Of a DNA stretch of 64,000 nucleotides, positions 11,750 through 23,700 are shown one piece after another (position 1 is the first letter of the stretch; each line of letters begins with the position of its first letter). The position numbers and the translations under genes are program-made. The DNA is from Daphnia carinata (taxonomy: Eukaryota; Arthropoda; Branchiopoda; Diplostraca; Daphniidae). The stretch is taken from the NCBI RefSeq assembly GCF_022539665.2, contig NC_081337.1:5556679-5620678 (forward strand), given 5' to 3'. The notes below the pieces were generated by a model. The model had not been told where the DNA came from and did not search any database. It saw nothing but the letters and a program-made list of their open reading frames with translations.

Positions 11750-14610
11750 TGTCGTTCCATATTTTCGGTGGTTTTCTCGTTAGGCTAATAGTTTTCGAAT
11801 AAAACGTAAAAAATGGTGAAGATGGGTTCAAAAATAAGCCCGACTTTTTTTCATTTTAAAGATAAATTATGATTATTTCAAAAACGGCTAACTTGACACG
11901 AAAACCAATAGCTTTTTCTGAATCGGCGTTAAATTTGGGTTATACTGTGTGATTTTTATCGCATTCCAAGAGATTTCGATTTTTTTCAGATTTTGGCAAA
12001 AGTGAGAAGGCTATAGCCTTCCCACTTTTTCAATTTTGGCTAAATTCTAGATTTCGCTAAAAATACATGCTTTCGATGCATCATTGAACGGAAATCACGA
12101 ATATGTGGGTGGTTTTCTCCTTGGGCTAATAGTTTTCGAATAAAACGTAAAAAACAGTGAAGATGGGTTCAAAAATAAGCCCGACTTTTTTCGTTTTTAA
12201 GACAAATTACGATGATTTCAAAAACGGCTAACTTGACACTAAAACAAATAGCTTTTTCTAAATCAGCGTTAAATTTGGGATATATTGTGTGATTTTCATC
12301 GCATTCTAAGAGGTTTCGATTTTTTTCAGATTTTGGCAAAAGTGAGAAGGCTATAGCCTTCCCACTTTTTCAGTTTTGGCTAAATTCTAGATTTCGCTAA
12401 AAATACATGATTTCGATGCAAAATTGAACGGGAATCACGAATATGCGGGTGGTTTCCTCGTTGGGCTAATGGTTTTCGAATAAAACGTAAAAAAAGGTGA
12501 AGTTGGATTTCAAAAATAAGCCTAACTTTTTCATTTTAAACGATTATTTCAAAACAGCTAACTTGACAAGAAAACAAATAGCTTTTTCTGGATCAGCGTT
12601 AAATATCTGATTATACTACGTGATTTTCATTGCATTCCAAGAGATTTCGATTTTTTCAGATTTTGGCAAAAATTAAGAGAAGGCCTTCCCACTTTTTCAG
12701 TTTTGGCTAAATCCTAGATTTCGCTAAAAATACATGATTTCGATGCAAAATTGAACGGGAATCACGAATATGCGGGTGGTTTCCTCGTTGGGCTAATGGT
12801 TTTCGAATAAAACGTAAAAAACAGTGAAGATGGGTTCAAAAAGTAAGCCCAACAAAATATATAAGCCCGACTTTTTTTCATTTTAAAGGCAAATTATGAT
12901 TAATTCAAAAACGGCTAACTTGACACGAAAACCAATAGCTTTTTCTGAATCGGCGTTAAATTTGGGTTATACTGTGTGATTTTTATCGCATTCCAAGAGA
13001 TTTCGATTTTTTCAGATTTTGGCAAATGTGAGAAGGCTATAGCCTTCCCACTTTTTCAATTTTGGCTAAATTCTAGATTTCGCTAAAAATACATGATTTC
13101 GATGCATAATTGAACGGGAATCACAAATATGCGTGTGGTTTCCTCGTTGGGCTAATAGTTTTCGAATAAAACGTAAAAAATGGTGAAGATGGGTTCAAAA
13201 ATAAGCCCGACTTTTTTTCTTTTTAAAGGCAAATTACGATTATTTCAAAAACGGCTATTTTGACACTAAAACAAATAGCTTTTTCTGAATCGGCGTTAAA
13301 TTTGGGTTATACTGTGTGATTTTCATCGCATTCCAAGAGATTTCGATTTTTCCAGATTTTGTTAAAAGTGAGAAGGCTATAGCCTTCCCACTTTTTCAAT
13401 TTTGGCTAAATTCTAGATTTCGCTAGAAATACATGATTTCGATGCATAATTGAACGGGAATCACGGATAAGCGAGTGGTTTTTTCGTTCGGCTAATAGTT
13501 TTCGAATAAAACGTAAAAAACGGTGGAGTTGGGTTCAAAATAAGCCCGACTTTTCTTCATTTTTAAGACAAATAACGATTATTTTAAAAACGGCTATTTT
13601 GACACGAAAACAAATAGCTTTTAATGAATCAGCGTTAAATTTGGGTTATACTGTGTGATTTTTATCGCATTCCAAGAGATTTCGATTTTTTTCAGATTTT
13701 GGCAAAAGTGAGAAGGCTATAGCCTTCCCACTTTTTCAATTTTGGCTAAATTCTAGATTTCGCTAAAAATACATGATTTCGATGCATAATTGAACGGGAA
13801 TCACGAATATGCGGGTGGTTTCCTCGTTGGGCCAATGGTTTTCGAATAAAACGTAAAAAACAGTGAAGATGGGTTCAAAAAGTAAGCCCAACAAAATATA
13901 TAAGCCCGACTTTTTTTCATTTTAAAGATAAATTATGATTATTTTAAAAACGGCTGACTTGACACGAAAACCAATAGCTTTTTCTGAATCGGCGTTAAAT
14001 TTGGGTTATACTGTGTGATTTTTATCGCATTCCAAGAGATTTCGATTTTTTCAGATTTTGGCAAATGTGAGAAGGCTATAGCCTTCCCACTTTTTCAATT
14101 TTGGCTAAATTCTAGATTTCGCTAAAAATACATGATTTCGATGCATAATTGAACGGGAATCACGAATATGCGGGTGGTTTTCCCGTTGGGCTAATAGTTT
14201 TCGAATAAAACGTAAAAAATGGTGAAGATGGGTTCAAAAATAAGCCCGACTTTTTTCGTTTTTAAGACATATTACGATTATTTCAAAAACGGCTAACTTG
14301 ACACTAAAACAAATAGCTTTTTCTAAATCAGCGTTAAATTTGGGTTATACTGTGTGATTTTCATCGCTTTCCAAGAGATTTCGATTTTTTCAGATTTTGA
14401 CAAAAGTGAGAAGGCTATAGCCTTCCCACTTTTTCAATTTTGGCTAAATTCTAGATTTCGCTAAAAATACATGATTTCGATGCATAATTGAACGGGAATC
14501 ACGAATATGCGGGTGGTTTTCCCGTTGGGCTAATAGTTTTCGAATAAAACGTAAAAAACAGTGAAGATTGGTTCTAAAATATGCCCGACAAAATATATAA
14601 GCCCGGTTTA
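11750..14610. repeat. Tandem satellite, about 340-bp unit, with trimeric higher-order structure
   Basis: The anchor GTTTTCGAATAAAACGTAAA recurs with its first base at 11791, 12132, 12472, 12799, 13158, 13498, 13838, 14197 and 14536. The spacings are 341, 340, 327, 359, 340, 340, 359 and 339 bp, giving roughly 8.4 copies. The 359-bp units carry an extra block of about 19-22 bp (sequence AGCCCAACAAAATATATAAG) after the anchor, present after 12799 and 13838. The two are 1039 bp apart, so units 12799/13158/13498 repeat as 13838/14197/14536. Each unit contains the palindrome GAAGGCTATAGCCTTC and no long open frame. Divergence between copies is a few percent. The array lies between the BRI3-like gene and the transporter gene. 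Confidence 0.95.
12001..12026. repeat. Near-perfect 26-bp palindrome within each satellite unit
   Basis: AGTGAGAAGGCTATAGCCTT followed by CCCACT forms an inverted repeat with one mismatched pair. It recurs in every unit, at about 12341, 13026, 13367, 13706, 14065 and 14405. In the unit near 12676 the centre has lost CTATA, but the remaining GAAGGCCTTC is still a palindrome. It could form a short hairpin or cruciform, or bind a dimeric protein (inference). Confidence 0.85.
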
Positions 14611-15796
14611 TCTTTTTCGGGATAGAACTTTAGGATGCCATGCCAATGCTTATTCAAAAAGCCGCAATTTATATTACTTTTATGACTGTAAGTCTACGTT
14701 ATTTAGATGTAACAAATGGACAGTTGTATTTAAAAAAAAAAAAAAAAGATTTCCTTTGGGCTTATTTTGTCAGATTATTTTTCGAACTTATTTTGCCATA
14801 CTTTTCCGAATTGTCCGCGCATTCAGTTCGGGTTTGTTCACATGTATGGTCGTTCTCGAATTCTTAAACGCTAAACGAATCCAGTGTTCAGTCTAAGCAT
14901 AGGGGAAGTATAGCGTGACACATGAGGTCCAAGACCACTGTCCTAGAAAACTAGCTGCTTTTTATCTGACTAGAACGGTTATATCAATATCGAAATACAC
15001 AATACTGTCAAATATTACCAGCTTTTTGATAATTACCAAACACTAATTAAGAAACGAAGAAAATATTGCCGGCTGGATGAATGAGGAATGTGTCCCCTTG
15101 TGAAAATGTGTATGCAGATACAATCCGCACATGAATACAGAGAAATAAAACACGTTAGAAACATTGGACCACTGAAATATTCATTACTATAAGGACATTG
15201 AACATCGACTTAAGAAAGGAAAGAAGAAAAAAAGCAATGTACGCAATGAGGTCCACTCCGATTGGTGACTGAAGGGTACCAAAAAATCTCACGAAGGGGC
15301 AGCTGTTATGATGGCAGCTTGCACGAAACCCGTGGTCAAAATCACTAATTGATTTTGAAATAAAAATCTAGCACGACTGCTGGAGGAAGCAGTGCAAACG
15401 TTATGGTTGGGGAGAAATAAACGTAAACAAAAAATTTGAAAGGGCAGTAGCTTCTCGTCCTCCAAGTGCCGTGAATGCACCAATTTACCTTGAGCCAGAA
15501 AGCAAAACAATAAATTAGTTCAAGGAAACGAGAAAATCAATTGTCAACGGAAAAATGCGAGTGAACTGGACTAGTTGCACAGCAGTTCGACGATTGCACT
15601 GAACATTTGACTGCGCATTCCCATTTGTCCCCACAACTCTTCCAAAACAGAAAGAGAAATAAAGAATCGTACCTAGGGTTTCACTAAATAACACGAACAA
15701 AATTTCAAAAGTATGAGTAAACTAGTGGGCTAGAAAAAGTCTTGAAGCTCCTGCGCCCATTCTTTTTTTTTTACCAGAAAGAAGAAATGTGGTCGA
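14611..15796. other. Spacer and probable 3' UTR of the transporter gene
   Basis: No convincing exon was found. The part next to 15796 is expected to be the 3' UTR of the minus-strand nucleoside transporter. Short open frames here lack family resemblance. Confidence 0.4.
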
Positions 15797-18348
15797 TTAG
15801 AAAGAAATCGATTCGACAAGAATGGGCATAATTAACGAGAAATTGATGCCACCAAAAATGCCAGTAATCAGGCAAGCGGCTCCAAACATGCCAGCCGTAG
15901 CTGCATATTCGGGTTCGACAGTTCGTGGGCAATACATCATGGCTAGTGAAGAATAGTATCCGCTTGTGACACCCAAAAAAATGCCACCGATCCAGTATGC
16001 CCAATCATTTGCGATAAGAACCGGTAATGCTCGCGTTACGCCCAACGGTTGGTAGTTGCACAGCAAGAAGAATGGAACGAATAAGATTCGCAACACGACT
16101 GGGATCCACAAAAAACGCGGTCCTGGCTGCAATAATAACATATAGAGATGGTGTTCATTAACTACAACCACATCAAGCAGCTTAGAAAGGTTTTTTCTTT
16201 ACATACCCAAGTGAAAAGTCCAGGTAACATGTTTCCAACCATTGCAAAAAAGTTAAAGCTCAGAAAACAGCAAACAGCCACGAAATACCTCTGCGGAATG
16301 ATGAAATCCTCATCAACCATTTTGATATCTGGTGAAATGAAAACAGATTTAGATTAATCCTTTTGAAAGGTTAAAAATATTTACAAAACACTAACCAGAG
16401 TAAACTGCAGGAAAGATGGAAAGTGTAACGAAGAATACGAGGAAAACGTTGAGACATTGCGGATAGCATTTCTTGAAAATTATCCAATAGGGTGTGCGGG
16501 CTTTGATACCACCTGAGGCAACACTCTTTTCTTGTTCTTGCCGCTTAATGCGTTGATCGTTATAACGGTAGAACCTCTGAATGAAAGAAAATAGAGAACA
16601 AAAAATGATTCAAGTTTGATGCTACAGGTATGATCTTTTGAATGAAGATTAGTACGTTGAGAGGTAAGGCGAAGAAAGAGTCGAAACAGGCCAACAGAAT
16701 AAAGAGGGCAGCGATGAAATAGTAAATAGCCGAGGTACGGGCATTGGGAGCCAGAGCTAAAGAGATGACGTTGATGACGGCCGTAAAAGTTCCACTGATA
16801 TTCTAATGTGAGATGAAAAAATTGAACCTTGGTCGCAATACACAATGTCATTTTACTATAAAACTTACAGAACCAAGGACGACCGCTCCGGTATATTTAA
16901 AGGGTAGCTTGGCTGCCATACCATAAACGGTATTTTGGTATATTCCTCCAGCCACTGTTGGTACCAAATCACTATTGATCTACATAAGGTTCACCCGGAA
17001 TATTGTTGTAACTTACTATTTAGTATGACGACGGATCCCATGGTAGTCCAAAAAAACACTCCTGGCCACTGAGACGAGTCCAACATAGCCAAAACAACGG
17101 TCAGAACGAAAATAGCCACTTCTACCAGAATGCCTCCAATGATTCGCGTACTAAAACTTCCTCTGTAAAAAAAATTAAATAAACAAATCAACAATAAGAA
17201 GAGAAATTACAAACAGAATTGGTTACTGATGCTTATAATATTGCATTTTTTTATATTTTTTTGTAGTATCGATTTTGAGAATTTTTTGTTTGCTTATAGG
17301 CACGGATGTAAGGAAAGACGCCCGACAAATTTAAAAACCATGGTTTTATCAGTAAACAACCACGAGCACTGTTAAAAATTCCCCAAATGATGAATTCCTT
17401 ATCAGCTGCCAAACATTGACCTTGAAATCGTAAGCGTCTTGCCTAATCTAGCTTCAAGCACCCAGAGCAATTCTCAAAATTAGAAATGTTAATTACTTGC
17501 ATACCCAATTTGGATGAAAATGTTTAACCAGTTGAATATGACATTGGGCACCTGGGAAGCAAAGCCAAGGAATTGTAGAAAGTTGGCAGCATACGTGAGA
17601 TTTTGGCCTGTATATTCTTGGCCAAGTTTATAAACGACGAAGTACTATAGCGTAAAACAACGTGAATGAACGATTCATGAAATTACGTCAACTACTGAAT
17701 TCTAAAACTCACATCTTTCGCGGTAATAAACATATTCCAGGGCATTAATGTCCCTATCCCGTGGAGTATAAATGTGAGGTACACCAAATTCCATCTGAAA
17801 AAAAGGAAAGAAAAACAAAAAAGTGAATATTTAGACTTTCATAACATCAGTCCACGCAGTCCCGCACTTGCGCACAAATCTGTGTAATGTAATACGTGTG
17901 AAAATGATATTTCCGTGGTTGCTGTACACTTCAGTACTATGAAACCTTCGGAATGAACTAACATAGAGTGGCATCATCCGTGAGCATTTCTTGACAGCTG
18001 TTGCGGGATAAAACCGCAGCTGTGCAACAAAGGACGGAAACTGCAGAAACGTGAATAAAGCGAAGAATCGCTTATTGAATCAAGTGCCGTGCATTGTTGT
18101 GAAGGTTAGATTTTTTAATGAAACAAAGATGGTATCTCGAACAGTTAACAAAGAATGCTCTACGCAACGCATAAGTTATCACCGATCGGGTGGTGGATCC
18201 ATGTCCAAAGCGGCTTTATCCAGATCAGATTCTAGCCCCCTCAGATTCAGTTCAGCCGCCGGTAGATTCCGGTCTTCCCAGCTGGGCGTTAACTTGACCG
18301 ATTCAGGTCCGCTCTCCAGGAATGGACGCTTCTCAGCCGCTGTTGCAT
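15797..18348 (-). CDS. Equilibrative nucleoside transporter (SLC29/ENT family)
   Basis: Nine exons join in phase: 18348-18183, 17794-17713, 17644-17505, 17162-17017, 16954-16869, 16802-16656, 16576-16396, 16328-16207 and 16126-15797. The first transmembrane segment carries the ENT signature HGIGTLMPWNMFITAKD. Later helices show PNVIFNWLN, GGIYQNTVYGMAAKLP and RILFVPFFLLCNYQP. The end has the family pattern of P, then E, then AATAGMFGAACL. The protein should move nucleosides down their gradient across the plasma or an internal membrane. The large hydrophilic loop in the middle (KRQEQEKSVASGG) lies between the two helix bundles as in the family. The start is uncertain. ATG at 18202 gives 417 aa and aligns with the N-terminus of human ENT1. 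However, the exon stays open upstream to an acceptor at 18349 with acidic coding-like sequence, so another upstream exon probably adds an N-terminal extension. Confidence 0.88.
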
Positions 18349-20719
18349 CTGTAAAAAAATAACAATGAAAATTTAGCGAGAAAAAAAACGAGTAAAAAGG
18401 CATGCGTCGATTCTATGAAGCCGGCATATACTTTCACAACTGAAAAAGGAGGGCGCCCAAATACTGACACGTGTGGCAAACATCTGACCATATTCGTAAT
18501 AAACTCTCTCTTCTGAATGTAAACAAACCACTCCGATTAAGCTTGTTCACAAATAAGTGTACAAATACGGGAAAAGAAACAAAGATATTAAATTGCCGAC
18601 GCAGGGTGGTGAGTGCAGTTCCTGTTTAGGCCCAGATAGTTAAAAATACAGGACTATGCCTGGTCTAGATCACATGACTGTCCCTCTTGCCTAGTGGCGG
18701 AAATGTTGCCTCCCCAACAATATGTGAGCCTTGTCACCGTATCGAATAATCAAGAAGTAGATAATCCAATACATGAATAAAAGCTGGGAAGTCCTTATAA
18801 TGAACTATTTATATAATAGGGCTGGAAAAAAAGATCTAATAGAGGGTTCAAATGGAATCTACTCCGAGCACATTTACAGCTTCGTTTTAACCTCATTAGC
18901 TATCGAGAGTTTCGGCGGTTCGTTGCTGTACACACGCATACGTTCAGTTTGGGGGGAGGAGGGTGGCCCAAAGTAGGGTGCGTTACTTTTTCTTACCAAA
19001 CATGATAGTCAACAGAAAGAAACACGTTTTCGACTTGGATTTAAAAAAATTAAGTCTAGAGGCAAGGGATAATGTAAAACTTAACAACTGTACCGTTATT
19101 GACAACATCGTCGTTCACGTTCACCTTCCCCATTTTGCTGGTAGGACTGACGGTAGCGAAGCAAACACTATCGGTAGCAGCCGATCAAAGTTCAAAAGTC
19201 GTTGCTTGATCAAGCAATCGATCGAACGTGTTATTCAACTGATTGGAAAGTCACAGCGACCAACACGAAATGAGATCTTTGCATGGAGTGATATTTGTCT
19301 GGCTCATGGCCCAGTCCATGCTTGGGTTGTAACTAAAGAAAGAGGGAGACAAAATGGAATGGCAGACATGCAGCGCCATGGGTGAGATCTAGGCTTCAAC
19401 TTTTGTGGGCGTGTTCTACAAATGCCGCCAGGTCTTTTGACTGCGCGTGTGAAACCATTCCACGGACCTCTAGCGGAAGTTAAATAATACATTTCCTGCT
19501 CTCCAAATTACTTCCTTGGATGACGATAACATACAAGCCAAGAGTGAACGGACACTACTTGTTCGGTGTGCCTCGCCTTACAACAGAACATTCCTCATAC
19601 AAACGTGTTAAGAAATACGTTTCACAATCTGCTTATCGATGATTGGTCGTATCAGTGGATTTGAAAGGATATGATAATTTTTTTGTAAGATCGCATTGCT
19701 TGATGGCGACCAGATCATTTTACGGTGGTCTCGGATTGATAACTTGTCAGCAAGTTGGATGTGCTCAAATATCGCTGACTAAAACAAAAATTGAAACAAC
19801 GGCGATACACATGATAACGTTGCAGTAACCAGTAATTCACAATTCTAATTGAAAATGGATAGTACTAACGACGATTTCCTTTATCTGAGTAAATCCTTCT
19901 GTGGCAAAACTTGACCATTAATAAAATTAGTAATTTTCTTTTAACCGTGTATGAAATTAGGACACCAATATTAAACGACACGAACGGAGAAAAAAGTGGT
20001 TTGGAAAAAAGTTCTCCCATTGATATGATGTCAAGGTTGAGGAAGGGACAATAATAAAGGAGCGTTCAAAATAGAGTAAAAATACTTGAACAGTTGTTTG
20101 GGGGAATTGTCACGCAAGGTTTTGTTGCTAAATTCGAAGGAATGGATATAATTAAGTCTCTGTGAATCGAATGGTGGCCGCTTTCAATATGGAGAGGAGG
20201 GACTAAACTATTTATGGGGTGTTCCTATCAGTTTTCCAAAACCGAAATAATAATACAGGAATTGTTCTCGTAAAGTCAATTAAGGATATACGCAAATGAT
20301 GGGGAAAAAAGTATGTAAAAATAGATGCGCGAAGACGAATAGAAGGAAACGACCGTACCAGCTTTGGCTTTTTGTTTCATAAGCATTGAGCCATGATTTT
20401 GGTTATACGACTATCTAAAGATTTGTAATCTTACATTTTCCGGGAAAAATTTGAAAGCGACGAAAGATTACAACTACGATTTTTAGCTTTTGCCGCCAAC
20501 GAAATATCCGACGAAACCAGGTCCGTCTTTCACATGAAAATTCAACTGACTTAAAGGTGAAAATGGGAAGTTGTCGGTAATGCTGATTTACGGCAAAAAA
20601 AAAAAAATAAAATAAAACAAAGAAATGCTCTTGACGGAGAACCACTACTAACCAAAGAGAACTGGACGTTTAATGAGCCTTATTTTTAAACTGCGCATCT
20701 ATTTTTAGTTTTTTTTTTT
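18349..20719. other. Region between the transporter and alpha-catenin
   Basis: It should contain the 5' part of the transporter gene (its first exon or exons and promoter, not located) and the 3' UTR of alpha-catenin adjoining 20719. A plus-strand open frame at 18963-19385 begins with GTG and lacks recognisable similarity, so it is not called. Confidence 0.4.
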
Positions 20720-23700
20720 CTAAACACTTTCGGCAGGACTTTGGAATTCGCTGAGGACCTTGATGGGGGCGATGTGTTTCTTCTGCGATGCACGCCGAAC
20801 TTTGGCTCTAACCTCTTCAGGCTTCTCGCGACGAACTAATGGCTTCTTTTCGGGTGCTTTCATCTTCCATACAACGATAGGCGAAGCAACGGTACTCTGG
20901 TGACGAGTGTACTTTGTAGAAGCTACGTAAGAGGCTTTGACAGTAAGGACGACTGCGTTCATCAAGTTTTTAGCTGCCTGGATTAGTGATGTAGCGCTGT
21001 CCAAGCCAGAAACGATCAGCTCGCCACTGATGTTCTGTACGTCGGCCTTAACCTTGGAGGTGATGTTCAGTTGATGGCAGTAAAGGGCAATACGTTGCAA
21101 ATATGCTAGCAAATCTTGTTTGGTCGATGACTCGGGGCACTGGTCGGCAATCAAACGAGCAAATTTGTCCAACTTGGTTCCAGCCTCGGAAATTTTCTTG
21201 GCAGCATTGATGACGTCCATTGTCGTCTTGAGAGGTCCGCGACCTCGAGTGAAATCTGTCATTTCCATCATGATCATGCACATGTGTTTCGCCAGTACAA
21301 TAATATCGTTGCCAGAGTCGTCCCATTTAGATACTTCTCGATCAAATTTAAGTTTTTCCGTACGGAAGTATTCCACCTGTTGGGCAATCTTCGCCTTATC
21401 TTCTTCCTTAAGCTTTCGCATGGCTTCGCGAGCTGTGGTAATTCCACTAATATCTGGATACTCATCCACCATATAATCAAGGGTGTGGTTGCTCGATTTG
21501 CTGCGAGTGTCGATGGTGTATTGCTCATCCAATTCCACTTCTTCTGGATCTAGTTCTTCGTCAGCGCGGTTCATCAAGACGGCACGGCGAACTTCACGAA
21601 CACCGTCGTAAACCAAGCGAGAAGCGTCGATAAATTCGTTTTCGTCAACATCACGAGGAGGGTTGCTCGAAAGTGCGTCAACAGCCATTTCAACCTTTTG
21701 GGCAAAATTGGGCATGACCTGGTCACGCAAAACTTTAACAGCTTCCAGTACACGTTCTGTGTAAATGCCTGGTTCGTAATTGTCCATTTCAGCCGTGACA
21801 ACGTTGGCCACGCGGGATGCTCTACCGCGAATGGCACCTGCCGTCCTGTCAAGTGAATCTGGATCACCTTCTTGGAGGGCGAGGACGCATTTGTTGACAT
21901 CTTCTAGAATATGATTTTCCGAGACGGCCAAGAAATCGTCAATAGTAGTAATGTCGTCGACAGCATCGGTCAAAATGCGCACTTGATTCTCCCAGGCATC
22001 GCGGAAAATATCCATATTTTCTTGTGCTACACGAGAGCGCGGGCGAGCTGCCAGAATACGAGCAGCGTTGATGACTTGTGGGCAAAGTGCCTCTATCTGG
22101 GAAGCGGCATATCGAACCATTTTCACACCGTCTTCATTGCCCGACATAGAACATGCTAGGTTAGCCACTTCAACCAATTTATTGGCATGCTCGAGGAAGA
22201 CCTGCAACGCACGGATAAAGAGAATGCTATAAGATTTTCTTGAAGGCAAAGTTAAAAAAAAAAAAAATACCTGAGAATATTCGTCCACTTCCTTCTCGTT
22301 GCCAGATTTAGCTGCCTCGATCAATACCAATAGTGGTACATTGGTCTCTAAAAAGGAATCCGAGACATGGTCAACCACTGCCTTACGCAACTGACGGCGC
22401 AGATCACGAGTTTTGCGACACATGTGATCAAGTGCACGATCCAATCCTTCACTGCGATCTTTTTTGCCCATATTTGACATGTATTCACTGAGAAGGTCTT
22501 GAAGTGCTTGGCGCACTGCATTGCATTCTGCTACGATACGTTCACGTCGATCATCGCGAGTACAGGACGAATCCGCCTACGTCGGAGAAAAAGCTGTTCA
22601 AACTGAAAACGAATTTTGTACTAGCATTTACATACCATCAACGCGGCGCCGCTGATTATACTCTCAAGTCTTTCTTCTAACGAGGGTCGGGTACGGATTT
22701 CGCTGTAAGCCAATGGATCCATAATAATTCGTTCGTCGAAGTCATCAAGGGCGGCAGCCAATTCTCCTGGGCCATCGTACGGCATTTGAACAGCCGGATT
22801 CCCAACGGTGCTTTTGCCTTGTGCTACATCGGATATGGCGCTAACAGCCTGCATTTTTTTTTTAAATCATGAAAAATCCATTGGAAAGATATTTTGTCAA
22901 AACTTTTACTTACCTGGCACACTTGTTTTAAGACATAGTCCCTGTTTGCTTTTGCTGCCGCTAGTTCAGGGTGACGAACAAACGCCTTTGAAGCTGTCAA
23001 TAGCATCATAGAATGCTTCTTCAGGACGGCTCGGGCAGCAGCCAAATCATCTCTTAGAGCCGGATCTTTCAGCTCTTGCTGGCGACGAGCGGCTTGTGCC
23101 ATTAGTTCAGAAGCATTTCGGCCAAACATACGCATACCTGTAACAATGACTCGTTTTTTAACATGACTTTTATAACATTTTCAATGAGGCAACCTTCTTC
23201 TAATTCAGCTTGACTCGAAGCTCCACGTAAACGTTCAAGGTCTTCTTCAACTACTCGAAGAGATTTGAGTAGACGGTGGACATCTACCATATCCGCTAGG
23301 ATTAAAAGACGAGTTACAGCGGATAACAAGTTACGGGCTGCTCGAACCATGTTCCCACGCTTTAACGAGGAGCATGGGTCTTCAGCAAATTCACGTGAAG
23401 CCACACTCATGGTCTCGCCCGTTTTTCGAACTTCGTCGACTGCTGCTAACATTTCTTGCTGAATATCTGGATTTTCATACGCAATTTGCTCACCCCGTTC
23501 GATGAAATTGCCTGTTGCTTTTTCTACAGCAGCTACAAGTACGTGAGCCCTTTTCGAACGACCTTTTTTCTTCTTAGAAGAGCCTTTTGTGTTAACTAGG
23601 GTCGTAACCTGGTAGAAAAACGAGATTCGCATTAGATTTCGGCACACGCGAGAAATGGGTACTCTACTGAAAAGGGGAAGCAAAGCATGCAAAAGCTACA

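Noticed and set aside
11750..14610. CRISPR array or transposon interpretation of the repeat region
   Set aside because: Units of about 340 bp are contiguous with no unique spacers, no terminal inverted repeats bound the array, and no transposase frame is present.
16955..16981. Upstream acceptor (ATCAATAG) for the fifth transporter exon
   Set aside because: It breaks the reading phase. The acceptor before 16954 (ACCAACAG) keeps the frame and the conserved GGIYQ block.
18963..19385. Plus-strand open frame of 140 codons
   Set aside because: It has a GTG start, no recognised motif, and no supporting splice signals or neighbours.
20720..22516. Single long alpha-catenin exon
   Set aside because: The frame is continuous only because the 69-nt intron lacks a stop. 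Family alignment shows it should be removed.
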